Assembly: GCF_036263595.1 (NCBI RefSeq)
Contig: NZ_DATAGQ010000038.1
Span: 1-17,191 of the forward strand
Length of the DNA: 17,191 bases
Direction: 5' to 3'
From: Geminicoccus sp036263595
GTDB taxonomy: Bacteria; Pseudomonadota; Alphaproteobacteria; Geminicoccales; Geminicoccaceae
A program made the translations under genes and the position numbers. A model generated the notes under the pieces. The model saw nothing but the letters and a program-made list of their open reading frames with translations, had not been told where the DNA came from and made no database searches. Of this stretch, positions 1-8,800 are shown in pieces (the first letter of the stretch is position 1; every line of letters begins with the position of its first letter).

Positions 1-1103
1 GCTTGGACGCCCACCTCGGCCAGCTGGGCCTGGATGATCTCGCCGCCGCGCCGGGCGTAGCTGGGTGGGGGCAGCTTGATCGTGAGCTCCAGGTCGCTGG
101 CCCCCGCTTCGGCCAGGAGCTTCTTCGCCAGCTCGGGGTCGTAGGCGGACCTGGCGGTAAGGTCGACGTAAGCTGGATGGCTTGGGCTGAAATGGGAGCC
201 GATCGGCGAGCCGTAGCCGGTCATGGCCCCATCGATCAGGGCTTGGCGGTCGATCGCATGGCCCAGCGCTTGGCGGACGCGTAGATCGTCGAGAGGTTTT
301 GCGGCATTGTTGATCGCGAGGATCGTCTCGCCTTCCGTTGTGCCGATCACGACCTTGAAGCGCGGGTCGCTCTCGAACTGGACCAGGGCTTCAGGTGCGG
401 GAAAATTGGGAAAGGCGTCGACGTCCTCGGCCATGAGCGCAGCGGTTGCGGCGGCCGGGTCGGCGATGAAGCGGAAGGTCACCTCGGCCAAGGGGACATC
501 CGCGCCCGGCCGTCTGGTCAGAACGACCCGGTCGCCCTGGCGCCACTCGGCGAACTGGAAGGGACCAGTGCCGATCGGCTTGGTCTTGTTGCCGGTGGCA
601 CTCTCCGGCGCCACGACCACCGCGTCTCCCCAGGCGAGGTTCCAGGTGAACAGGCCGGTCGGCCGCTTCAGCTTGATCACGACGGTCATTGGATCCGGTA
701 CCGTGATCGCTTCGATCGGCTCGAACAATCCTTTCTGGGCGTTGACGCTGTCAGCCGCCATCGCCCGTTCGAACGAGAACTTCACGTCGGCACCGTCGAA
801 CGTGGTGCCATCGTGGAAGGTGACACCCTGCTTCAGATGAAAGGTGTAGATGAGGCCGTCGGCCGAGACCTCCCATGAGGTCGCGAGCTGCGGCTGGACG
901 GTCCCGTCCGCGGCGATCCGGGTAAGCCCCTCGAAGACGTTGGCATAGACAATCTCGTCGATCGCGGCAGCTGCACCCGCGGTCGGGTCGAGGTGAGGGG
1001 GCTCCAGCACGGCCCCCACCGTCACGTCATGCCGGGCATGGGCAGCGCCGATGCCGGCGAAAAGGGTGATCCCCACACCCCAGAGGAGATCCCGCAGCTT
1101 CAT
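1..1103 (-). CDS. Peptide-type ABC transporter substrate-binding protein (family 5), C-terminus beyond window
   Basis: This is a periplasmic binding protein that would deliver peptides, or another solute of the oligopeptide/nickel class, to an ABC importer. It starts at ATG 1103 and stays open for 367 codons to the left edge. The family is usually 500-540 residues, so roughly a quarter lies outside. The first 23 residues form a Sec signal peptide with a short K/R n-region, a hydrophobic core (LLWGVGITLFAGIGAA) and a cut after AHA. Family 5 hallmarks follow: LEPPHLDPT (33-41), VYANVFEGL (52-60), the YTFHLKQGVTFHDG stretch (86-99) ending in DVKFSF (106-111), and PIGTGPF (176-182). The start overlaps the upstream peptidase stop in an ATGA, so the two are probably co-translated. 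The pairing suggests imported peptides as ligand, but the specificity cannot be read. Permease and ATPase genes would be expected further left. Confidence 0.9.
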   Translation of the reverse strand, partial: MKLRDLLWGVGITLFAGIGAAHARHDVTVGAVLEPPHLDPTAGAAAAIDEIVYANVFEGLTRIAADGTVQPQLATSWEVSADGLIYTFHLKQGVTFHDGTTFDGADVKFSFERAMAADSVNAQKGLFEPIEAITVPDPMTVVIKLKRPTGLFTWNLAWGDAVVVAPESATGNKTKPIGTGPFQFAEWRQGDRVVLTRRPGADVPLAEVTFRFIADPAAATAALMAEDVDAFPNFPAPEALVQFESDPRFKVVIGTTEGETILAINNAAKPLDDLRVRQALGHAIDRQALIDGAMTGYGSPIGSHFSPSHPAYVDLTARSAYDPELAKKLLAEAGASDLELTIKLPPPSYARRGGEIIQAQLAEVGVQ

Positions 1104-2113
1104 CCAGATCCTCCAGCGACCGCCCGTTCCCGCCAGGACGGCGTCGATCCATGACCATCGGCAGCGAGGATGCCCCGCGCGACGGCACGAGCTGTGCAGT
1201 CGGCAGCCAGCGCGCCCAGCCGGGTCAGCAACGCCGGCGTCACCTCCAGCGTCTGCCGTCCCGTGGCAAGGGCGAACATCGTATCACCGTCCCACGGCGT
1301 GTGGATCGGCCGGATCGCGACCGCAAGCCCGTCATGCGCCATGACCGCCATCCGCTTGGCCTGGACCTTCATCAGTGGCGCATCGGTAGCGACCACGCCG
1401 ATGGTCGTGTTGGCGCCTGCGGCTGCCGTGCGCTTGATGCGCAGCTCGAGCGGAATGGGGCCCGATGGAACGGCTTGGCCTCCCATCTCCCCTTCCTGCT
1501 CGAGATACCAGGCGAGTAGGGTGCGGCCATCCGGAAAGCCCGGCTCGCCAACGGAATTCACGGCGACCAGCGCCGCCACCGTGCAGCCGCTGACCGGGCA
1601 GACGGCAGACGCGCTGCCGAGGCCGCCGGCCACCGACCCGGCGCGTGCCCCAGCACCTGCACCCGTCGATCCAAGCACCAGCGCCGACCCGGCGGCTGCG
1701 ACAGCTTCGAGGGCCAGGCGGCGATAGGGCGGCTCCTCCTCCCAGTCCTTGACGCCGCCGTTGCCGAGGTCGAACAGAATGGCGGCCGGCACGATCGGGA
1801 CCACCGCATCGGCCACGCGGAACCCGATCCCCCTTGCCGCCAGCCGGTTGCGCACGGCTCCGGCCCCGTCCAGGCCGAACGCGGAACCGCCGGACAGGAC
1901 GACGGCATGTACCTCGTTCACCGTGTTCAGCGGATCGAGCACCTCGGTCTCGCAGGTGCCGGGCGCGCCGCCACGCACGTCCACGGCACCGACCACAGGC
2001 TGCTCCGGCAGGACAACCGTGACCCCCGTCCGCACCCGCCGGTCCTCTGCGTTGCCCACTTGGATCCCGGCCACGTCGAGAATGCTGTTCCAGCGACCGG
2101 GACGAACGTTCAA
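1100..2113 (-). CDS. P1-family peptidase (DmpA / NylC-like, self-cleaving N-terminal-nucleophile hydrolase)
   Basis: This 337-residue protein belongs to the P1 family (L-aminopeptidase/D-esterase DmpA, beta-aminopeptidases, nylon-oligomer hydrolase NylC). Those enzymes are made as inactive precursors, cut themselves, and use the newly exposed Ser or Thr as nucleophile. The family core is visible: DVAGIQVGNAED near the N-terminus, VLSGGSAFGLDGA, VPIVPAAILFDLG, and the cleavage region GANTTIGVVATDA. By analogy with NylC, the cut would fall between Asn235 and Thr236, giving a large alpha and a roughly 102-residue beta chain. No signal peptide is seen, so it is probably cytoplasmic. The reading frame stays open far upstream without an ATG. 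I chose TTG 2113 because GGAG lies 7 bases before it and homology begins just after (NVRPGRWNSILDV). It overlaps the downstream binding protein by ATGA. The substrate (beta-peptides, D-amino-acid peptides or other amides) cannot be told. Confidence 0.9.
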   Translation of the reverse strand: MNVRPGRWNSILDVAGIQVGNAEDRRVRTGVTVVLPEQPVVGAVDVRGGAPGTCETEVLDPLNTVNEVHAVVLSGGSAFGLDGAGAVRNRLAARGIGFRVADAVVPIVPAAILFDLGNGGVKDWEEEPPYRRLALEAVAAAGSALVLGSTGAGAGARAGSVAGGLGSASAVCPVSGCTVAALVAVNSVGEPGFPDGRTLLAWYLEQEGEMGGQAVPSGPIPLELRIKRTAAAGANTTIGVVATDAPLMKVQAKRMAVMAHDGLAVAIRPIHTPWDGDTMFALATGRQTLEVTPALLTRLGALAADCTARAVARGILAADGHGSTPSWRERAVAGGSG

Positions 2114-2134
2114 CGGGATGCTCCGATCATCAAA

Positions 2135-2158
2135 CCCGCTTGCCTGAAGGCAAGCGGG
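2135..2158. repeat. Perfect 10-bp hairpin in divergent spacer
   Basis: CCCGCTTGCC and GGCAAGCGGG form a perfect inverted repeat around the 4-base loop TGAA. It lies between the divergent peptidase and thiamine-diphosphate enzyme genes, 21 bases upstream of the peptidase TTG start. Read on the minus strand it is followed only by TTT, so it is a poor terminator. It could be a leader hairpin, an operator, or a dispersed REP-like palindrome. Confidence 0.6.
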
Positions 2159-2260
2159 CTTCCCTCGGCTGAAGCTAGCAGCCCATCGGACAGACTGCAC
2201 GGGGCTTGCCTCAACCGTCGTGCCACGGCACCTGAACCGACAGGCAGGGGAGAAGAGGCG

Positions 2261-3928
2261 ATGAGCACGCGCAGCGGAGGCAGGATCCTGATCGACCAGC
2301 TGGCGATCCAGGGCGTGGACACGATCTTCGGCGTGCCCGGCGAGAGCTACCTGGAAGCGTTGGACGCCCTGGTCGACAGTCCGATCCGGTTCGTCACCTG
2401 CCGTCAGGAGGGCGGGGCAGCCATGGCGGCGGAGGCCTATGGCAAGCTCACCGGACGTGCCGGCGTCTGCTTCGTCACCCGGGCTCCTGGCGCCACCAAC
2501 GCATCCTCGGGCGTGCACGTCGCCCAGCAGGACAGTACGCCGCTGATCCTGCTGGTGGGCCAGATCGAGCGTTCCGCCCGCTACCGCGATGCCTTTCAGG
2601 AGGTCGACTACCAGCAGCTGTTCGGCGGCATGGCGAAGCTGGTGCTGGAAATCGACGACGCCGCGCGCCTGCCCGAGCACGTGCACCGCGCCTTCCGAAC
2701 CGCCATGTCCGGGCGGCCGGGCCCGGTCGTGCTGGTGCTGCCGGAGGACATGCTGACCGACAAGGTCGAAGCCAGTGACGGCATCAGGGTCGAGCCCGTT
2801 GCCCATCACCCCGATCCGGCCGCGCTGGACCGGCTGAACGAACTTCTGGCCAAGGCGGAGCGGCCTCTCGTGATCCTGGGCGGTTCCGGCTGGACCCCCG
2901 ATGGACGTGCCGCCCTGGAGAGCTGGATCGATGGCAACGACCTGCCGGCCGCCTGCAGCTTCCGCCGCCAGTCCCTGTTCGACAACCTCCATCGCTGCTG
3001 GGCTGGTGCGGTCGGCCTGGGGCCGGACCCCAAGCTCGCCGAGCGGGTCAAGGCCGCCGACCTGCTGATCGCTTTCGGCTCGCGGCTCTCGGAAACGGCG
3101 ACCGCGGGCTACACGCTGCTGGGTCTGCCGCGGATGGCTGCCACCTTCGTGCAGATCCACCCGGATCCGGCTGAGCTTGGTAGGGTCTACCAGCCGGACC
3201 TCGCGATCTGCGCCGACCTGTCTGCGACTGCGCAGGCGCTTGCTGCCCGCGAGCCCATTCTCAGCCGGCCCTGGACCTCCGAGGCCGAGACGCTGCATGC
3301 GCGCTATCTGGCATTCTCCGAGCCGGTTGAGGCGCCGGGCGAGCTGAACATGTCGCGCGTTGTCCAGCACCTCCAGCACCGCCTCCCGGAAGACACCATC
3401 ATCACCAACGGCGCCGGCAATTTCGCCATCTGGGTGCAGCGCTTCTGGCGCTACCGGACAGCCGGCAGCCAGCTCTCGCCGACGTCCGGCTCCATGGGAT
3501 ATGGCCTGCCAGCCGCCGTGGCCGCCGCGATCGCGGCGCCGTCTCGCACGGTCGTGGCGTTCGCCGGCGACGGCGACTTCATGATGACCTGCCAGGAACT
3601 GTCCACCGCGGTGCAGGCGCAGGCGAGGCTGCTGGTGCTCGTGGTCGACAACGGCATGTACGGCACGATCCGGATGCATCAGGAGCGGGAGCATCCTGGC
3701 CGCGAATCAGCGACGGCACTGAAGAACCCGGACTTTGCCGCCATGGCCCGCGCGATGGGCGCCCATGGCGCCACGGTGCGCACGACGGACGCCTTCGCCG
3801 CGGCTCTGGACGAGGCGCTGGCGCAGGGCGGTCCCGCCCTACTGCACCTGATCCAGGATCCCGAGGCGATCACACCTGTCAGGACGCTGACGAAGATCCG
3901 CGAGGAGGCTAGGGCGGCCGGGCGCTGA
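2261..3928 (+). CDS. Thiamine-diphosphate enzyme, acetolactate synthase-like large subunit
   Basis: This 555-residue enzyme belongs to the pyruvate oxidase/acetolactate synthase superfamily. These cleave or condense 2-keto acids through a thiamine diphosphate carbanion. ATG 2261 follows a purine-rich GGGGAGAAGAGG. Three domains are seen. The N-terminal pyrimidine-binding domain has the catalytic glutamate in TCRQEGGAAMAAEAYG (Glu50). A central Rossmann-like domain carries RPLVILGGSG (201-210) and IHPDPAELGR (299-308). The C-terminal diphosphate domain has SGSMGYGLPAAV (409-420) and the metal site GDGDFM (436-441) running to Asn464. The central domain reads FGSRLSETATAG rather than the RFDDR-type segment of true acetolactate synthases, and no regulatory ilvN subunit gene is adjacent. 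A role in branched-chain synthesis is therefore doubtful. A decarboxylase or carboligase of unknown substrate is as likely. Confidence 0.85.
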   Translation: MSTRSGGRILIDQLAIQGVDTIFGVPGESYLEALDALVDSPIRFVTCRQEGGAAMAAEAYGKLTGRAGVCFVTRAPGATNASSGVHVAQQDSTPLILLVGQIERSARYRDAFQEVDYQQLFGGMAKLVLEIDDAARLPEHVHRAFRTAMSGRPGPVVLVLPEDMLTDKVEASDGIRVEPVAHHPDPAALDRLNELLAKAERPLVILGGSGWTPDGRAALESWIDGNDLPAACSFRRQSLFDNLHRCWAGAVGLGPDPKLAERVKAADLLIAFGSRLSETATAGYTLLGLPRMAATFVQIHPDPAELGRVYQPDLAICADLSATAQALAAREPILSRPWTSEAETLHARYLAFSEPVEAPGELNMSRVVQHLQHRLPEDTIITNGAGNFAIWVQRFWRYRTAGSQLSPTSGSMGYGLPAAVAAAIAAPSRTVVAFAGDGDFMMTCQELSTAVQAQARLLVLVVDNGMYGTIRMHQEREHPGRESATALKNPDFAAMARAMGAHGATVRTTDAFAAALDEALAQGGPALLHLIQDPEAITPVRTLTKIREEARAAGR

Positions 3929-3937
3929 TCGACGCGG

Positions 3938-5287
3938 CTAGACCATCGAAAGGTACCACTCGTACTCCGTCGGCGTGATCCGCATCACGAAGCGCTCACG
4001 CTCCACGTCCCGGCAGGTCGCATAGACCCGGCAGAACTCCGCGCCGAAATAGTCGTGGAGCGGGGACTTGGTCTCGAAGGCCTCGATCGAGTCTTCCCAG
4101 GTGATCGGGATCGAGGACGGGACCTGCTCGTAGGCGTTGCCCACGATCGGCTTGCCTGGATCACCTCCGTTGAGGAGGCCATCCAGCATGCCGGCCAGAA
4201 CGGCCGCCAGAACCAGGTAAGGGTTGGCGTCGGCACCGGCTACGCGATGCTCGATCCGGCGCGCCTTCGGTGAGCCGGCGGGGATGCGGAAAGCGACGGT
4301 CCGGTTGTTCCAGCCCCAGGTCGGCGTGGTGGGGGCGTAGGAGAGCAGACGGAAGCGCCGGTAGCTGTTGGCGTTCGGGGCCAGCGCCAGCATGGAGGGC
4401 GCGAGTAGGCGCTGCATGCCGGCCACGCACCGCTTCATGGTGGCTTCGCCGTCCTCGACTTCGCTGAAGACGTTGCGCCCCTCCTTGTCCAGGAGGCTGA
4501 CATGGACGTGGAAGCCGGAGCCGGCGGTCTCCGGGAACGGCTTGGCCATGAACGTCGCACGGTGACCTGATGCCAGGGCGGCCGCCTTGATCAGCCGCTT
4601 GAACATGATCCCTTCGTCGGCGACGTGAACCATGTCGGTGCCATGGCCCAGGTTCACCTCGAACTGGCCGGGCGCGTACTCGGAGACCACACCCTTGTAG
4701 GGAAGCTCCTGCAGATCGCACCATTGCTCGACCCGCTCGAAGAACGCGCCGAAATCATCGAGCGTCTCGTGCGTCCAGACCTCGCCTTCTCGCGCATGAC
4801 GGCCGAAGCGCTCGAGATGCGGCAGGACAGCAAAGCCGTCACGGTTCGGGGTCTTGTCGACAAGGTAGAACTCGAACTCGAGGGCGGCGCAGGGGGTGAG
4901 CCCCAGGGCCTCGAACTGTCTGGCAACCTTGGCCAGCACGGTACGCGGGCTGTAGGGGAAAGGGCTGCCGTCATGGTCGGTTAGTTCGCCTACGACCTGG
5001 CAGGACGCGTTCCTCCAGGGCACCACGCGCAGGGTCTTAGGCTCCAGATAAAGCGGCCGGTCGGCGTCGCCTTCCTCCCAAACGAGACCGGAGCGGTCGA
5101 CGTTCGAGCCGGTCGTATCCAGGCTGTAGAGCGAACTCGTGAAAATGGAGCTGCCCCCGAAACCGGAGATCAGGTCCGCCTTGGGGATCCGCTTGCCGCG
5201 GGGAACGCCGACCAGGTCGGGCAGGAGCAGGTCGGCATGTTCGACCAGAGGATGTTCATCGAAGAAAGTATGAATGAGCGGGTTCAT
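3938..5287 (-). CDS. Glutamine synthetase-family ligase (PuuA / gamma-glutamylamide type)
   Basis: This 449-residue member of the glutamine synthetase fold makes a gamma-glutamyl amide bond with ATP, passing through gamma-glutamyl phosphate. The beta-grasp domain comes first. The catalytic domain follows with metal-binding glutamates in CAALEFEFYL (Glu137, Glu139) and VVSEYAPGQFE (Glu203, Glu210), the nucleotide/metal His in SGFHVHVS (His260), NNRTVAFRIP (Arg329, Arg334) and EHRVAGADANPYL (346-358). The NRT plus RIP pattern, and the absence of the adenylylated-tyrosine segment of housekeeping GlnA, fit the PuuA-like group acting on putrescine or other amines. The substrate amine is not determinable. 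It starts at ATG 5287; no strong Shine-Dalgarno is visible. It runs convergent to the thiamine-diphosphate gene with 9 bp between stops and lies 113 bp downstream of trxA on the same strand. No other polyamine genes are present in the window. Confidence 0.87.
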   Translation of the reverse strand: MNPLIHTFFDEHPLVEHADLLLPDLVGVPRGKRIPKADLISGFGGSSIFTSSLYSLDTTGSNVDRSGLVWEEGDADRPLYLEPKTLRVVPWRNASCQVVGELTDHDGSPFPYSPRTVLAKVARQFEALGLTPCAALEFEFYLVDKTPNRDGFAVLPHLERFGRHAREGEVWTHETLDDFGAFFERVEQWCDLQELPYKGVVSEYAPGQFEVNLGHGTDMVHVADEGIMFKRLIKAAALASGHRATFMAKPFPETAGSGFHVHVSLLDKEGRNVFSEVEDGEATMKRCVAGMQRLLAPSMLALAPNANSYRRFRLLSYAPTTPTWGWNNRTVAFRIPAGSPKARRIEHRVAGADANPYLVLAAVLAGMLDGLLNGGDPGKPIVGNAYEQVPSSIPITWEDSIEAFETKSPLHDYFGAEFCRVYATCRDVERERFVMRITPTEYEWYLSMV

Positions 5288-5400
5288 GATATGAAACGGC
5301 CGACGTCGGTTTCCCGGCGCCGGCCTCTCTCCCAGCTAATGGGTAGGATCGGCGTCAGGCGTGTCTGGACCAGAAAGCCCGAACCCGCCCGAGCACGACC

Positions 5401-5721
5401 TTAGATGCTCTCGTGTACCCACTCCACCAGCTTAGACTTCGGCATGGCGCCGACGCGGGTGGCGGCCAACTCGCCATTCTTGAAGATCATCAGCGTCGGA
5501 ATGCCACGGACACCGTACTTGGTGGGGGTCAGCGGATTCTCGTCGATGTTGACCTTCACGACCTGGATCTTCTCGCCCAGCTCGTTCTGCAGATCTTCCA
5601 GGTGTGGCGCGATCATGCGGCACGGCCCGCACCATTCTGCCCAGAAGTCGACCAGAACCGGCGTCTGTGCCTTCAGCACATCCGTGTCGAAGGCGACGTC
5701 GGTAGTCTTTTGCACGCCCAT
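5401..5721 (-). CDS. trxA: Thioredoxin
   Basis: This is a 106-residue thioredoxin, the general cytoplasmic protein disulfide reductant recycled by thioredoxin reductase. The redox site WCGPC is at residues 30-34, preceded by VLVDFWAEW. The cis-proline motif GIPTLMIFKNG follows, and the length is normal. I start at ATG 5721 because homology begins at MGVQKTTDVAF and GAGG lies 8 bases upstream. An in-frame ATG at 5760, also with a GAGG 7 bases upstream, would add 13 residues that family members do not have. The gene sits 92 bp downstream of addA, an arrangement common in alphaproteobacteria. The linkage is positional; no role in recombination is implied. A possible own promoter lies in the addA-trxA spacer. 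Confidence 0.95.
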   Translation of the reverse strand: MGVQKTTDVAFDTDVLKAQTPVLVDFWAEWCGPCRMIAPHLEDLQNELGEKIQVVKVNIDENPLTPTKYGVRGIPTLMIFKNGELAATRVGAMPKSKLVEWVHESI

Positions 5722-5739
5722 GATCGATGCCTCGCGATG

Positions 5740-5758
5740 GCGGCCCGACAGGGGCCGC
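5740..5758 (-). repeat. 7-bp hairpin in trxA leader
   Basis: GCGGCCC and GGGCCGC form a perfect stem around a 5-base loop, 18 bases upstream of the chosen trxA ATG and immediately inside the alternative ATG 5760. If translation starts at 5721 this is a stable leader hairpin. If it starts at 5760 it lies in coding sequence. Confidence 0.45.
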
Positions 5759-5771
5759 ATCTTGTTACCTC

Positions 5772-5800
5772 AAGTAGGTATCGCCTTGCCGCGACGTCAA
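5772..5800 (-). promoter_or_regulatory. Candidate sigma-70-type promoter for trxA
   Basis: On the minus strand TTGACG (5800-5795) is followed after 17 bases by CTACTT (5777-5772). The -35 box is good and the -10 is weak against TATAAT. It would put the start of transcription near 5765, inside the addA-trxA spacer, and let trxA be expressed apart from addBA. This is pattern only. Confidence 0.35.
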
Positions 5801-5813
5801 GCTGGCAGCCGCT

Positions 5814-8800
5814 TCATGGCAGGTTCCCAGGGATGAGGGGCTGCGCTGGCACCGGGACATGCGCAGCCAGCAAGTCCGAGGGAATCCGTACCACCGAGAG
5901 CGTGTCGGTCCAGACCAGCGAAGCATGGATCGCGCGTGCGGGGAAACGCTGCTCCAAGAGTGCCTTGTAGGCGGCCAGCTGGCGGAGATAGGCGACCGGC
6001 GTCTGCTCAGGTTCGGCCGGTGGCAGCCGGGTGGTCTTGTAGTCGACGAGATGGATCGCGTCGGGAAACACGGCCAGCCGGTCGATCTGTCCGTTCACCG
6101 GCACGCCACCGATCGAGCCGACGATCGCCTGCTCGGCACGCGCCTGCGGCCCGAACAGCGGCTGGAGGTCCGGGTGATCCAGCACGGCGGCGACCTCCGC
6201 AGCAAGGCGCAACTGCAGCTCGGGCTCGAGGTCAGTCGCGAAGCGGCGCAGGTACCTGCTCGTGGCGGCCTGGCGTTCCGTCCGCGGCAGGTCCGGCAGG
6301 AATTGGAGCAGGCGGTGGGCGTGCAGCCCGTAGGCCCGGCCAACGCCGAGCGCTCCTTGGACCGGCGGATCGTCCCCGCCTGCGCGGGATGGTGCCAGGC
6401 TCCGGACCGTAGGCAGCTCTTCGCCGGCAGGCTTGCGAAACCAATCAGGTTCGTCGGCCGTGGACGGCCTCGTCGCTGGCGGATCCGGCTGGCGCTTCGC
6501 CGCGACCACTGATCCTCGCTGCCAGACCAGGACCTCGCCGCCTAACACATGGCCACCTGCGTCGACGATCCGCTGCACCTCGCCCATCAGGTCGAAGGCG
6601 GCACGTACGCGGGCATGCCAGCAAGGTTCGCGCTTGTCGCTCTGCTCGCCCCAGCCAGCTAGGTAGAGCCGGTCCCGCGCGCGGGTGAGCGCCACGTAGA
6701 ACAGGCGCCGGTTCTCTGCTTCCTCGCGCTCGGCCTCCGCCTGGACCAGTCGCTCGACCAATGGCGGCCGGTTGCCCTTGCTGCCGCGCAGGAACACCAG
6801 GCCCGTCTCCGGGTCCTTGATCAGGTTGCTGTGCCGGGCACCCTGGTTGGGGCCGGCATCCGCGAGGATGACGACCGGGGCCTCCAGGCCCTTCGAGCCA
6901 TGCACCGTCAGGACGCGCACCTCATCGCGCGCGCTCTCCGGGTCACGCTTCAGCTGCGCGTCCGAGGCAGCCAACCAGTGGAGGAAGCCGGACAGGGAAG
7001 CCGGATGGCCGCGCTCATAGGACAGGCACTCGCCGAGGAATGCCTCAAGCGGCTCGACGACCTCTCGGCCCATCCGCTCGACGAACCGGGCGCGCGCCCC
7101 GCTGGTGCCCAGCACATGGCAGAACAGCTCGTAAGGCGGCATGAAGTCGGCACGGCGGATCCATTCCCGCATCCGTTCATAGGCCTGGACGAACGGCTCG
7201 GTGCCGCCTTCCGCCATCTCGCGCAGCCGTTCCATGAGGCTGGTCCGGCCCCGGTCGTGCGCCAGGAGGAAGAGGTCGTCCTCGCCAAGCTCGATCAGCG
7301 GGCTCTTCAGGACGCAGGCGAGCGACAGGTCGTCCTCCGGCAGGACCAGCACGGCACCCAGCGCCAGCAGGTCACGCACCGCCAGATGCTCGACCAGCGT
7401 GAAACGGTCGGCACCGGCGACCGGCACGCCTCGACGCTTGAGCGCCCGGATGATCAGGTCCTGGATCCGTCCTCGCTTGCGAACCAGCACCAGGAAGTCC
7501 TGCGCACGCATCGAGTGACCATGCGAACCAGCGCCGTTGATTTCGTGCAGGATGAAGTCCGCGATGGCCGACGCCACCTTCTGCTGCCCGGTCTCGACGA
7601 TGTCCGGCCGCGTCCCCGGCTGCCAGGGATCATAGCTGGTCTTGTCCTCGCCGGGCGCCAGCGGCCAGAGGCCAACCATGCCAGGCAGCCCGGTGCGGCT
7701 GGTCGCATGGCGCATCGTCATGCCGTCGGCCAGCACACCCGCCCGCGCGTCCGGTGCTGCAAAGACCTGGTCGACCACCTCCAGCACCGCCTCGCAGGAG
7801 CGGAACGAGGTGTCCAGCAGCACGGTCCGGATCGGCCGGCCGGCGCCAGCGGCCTTGGCCTCAAGCCTTGCCCGGACATCCTGCAGCGAGGTCAGGTCCG
7901 CCCCCTGGAACCCGTAGATCGACTGTTTCTCGTCGCCCACCACGAACAGGGTCCGGTGCCGGCCCCCGGCGGACTCGCCGGTGAAGAAGTCCTCGACCAG
8001 TCGCTCGATGATCGCCCACTGGGCAGGGCTGGTATCCTGCGCCTCGTCGACGAGTACATGGTCGATCCGCGCATCCAGCTTGTAGAGCACCCAGTCCCGC
8101 ACCGACGCATCGCTCAGCAGGCGACCGGCCAGCGAGATCAGGTCGTCATAGTCGAGTTCGCCCTCGAACGCCTTCTGCGTCTCGGCATGAGCGATGGCGA
8201 AGAAGCCTGCGGCCAGCAGGGCACCGGTCACCTCCGCACATTCCGCCGCGACCAGGGCCTGGTGCACGCCGTGGACGCGCGCCTGCTCGGCCAGGCAGAA
8301 TTCGGCCATCTCCGCGTCCGCCTTCTTCATGGCGGCTGTGAGCATGTCCTTGAACGGGCCGCCCTTGTCGTTGGTCCAGGCGCGCACGTAGTCCGGCCAG
8401 CCGGCCGCCCTTGCGCCCGCATCTGCGGCATCGAGCCAGGCCCTCATCCGCTCGGCGCGCGCCAGATAGTTCTTGCTGCCACCGCTCAGCAGGGTGTGGA
8501 GTCTGGCGAGGCGTTCGCGATCGACAGCGTGATCGGCGCAGAAGTCGGTCAGTAGCTCGGTCCTGCCGCGCAGGACACCCAGCGCCTCGCTGATCTTGCG
8601 CGCGAACGAGGAGAAGTCGCCGTCCGGACCCGCCGCATCGAGAAGGTGACGGCGCAGGCGGAGGATCTCCGAGATGGCATCGTCAATGGTCTGGTCGGCG
8701 AAGCGTTCGGCGAGCTTGCCGACCGCCAGGGCCATCGGCGACCCTTCCACCGTCGCCGCCTCGAACAACGCAGCTTTCGCTGCCGCCAGACGCTCGGCCG

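Noticed and set aside
2114..3694. The peptidase reading frame stays open about 1.6 kb upstream, antisense to the thiamine-diphosphate gene
   Set aside because: The upstream part shows no family motifs, has skewed composition, and lies opposite clear codon structure on the plus strand. It is a high-GC artefact; the real start is near 2113.
6831..8555. Long plus-strand open frame (574 codons) opposite addA
   Set aside because: Rich in R, H, Q and G with no recognisable domain, and mirrors addA codon positions. High-GC shadow.
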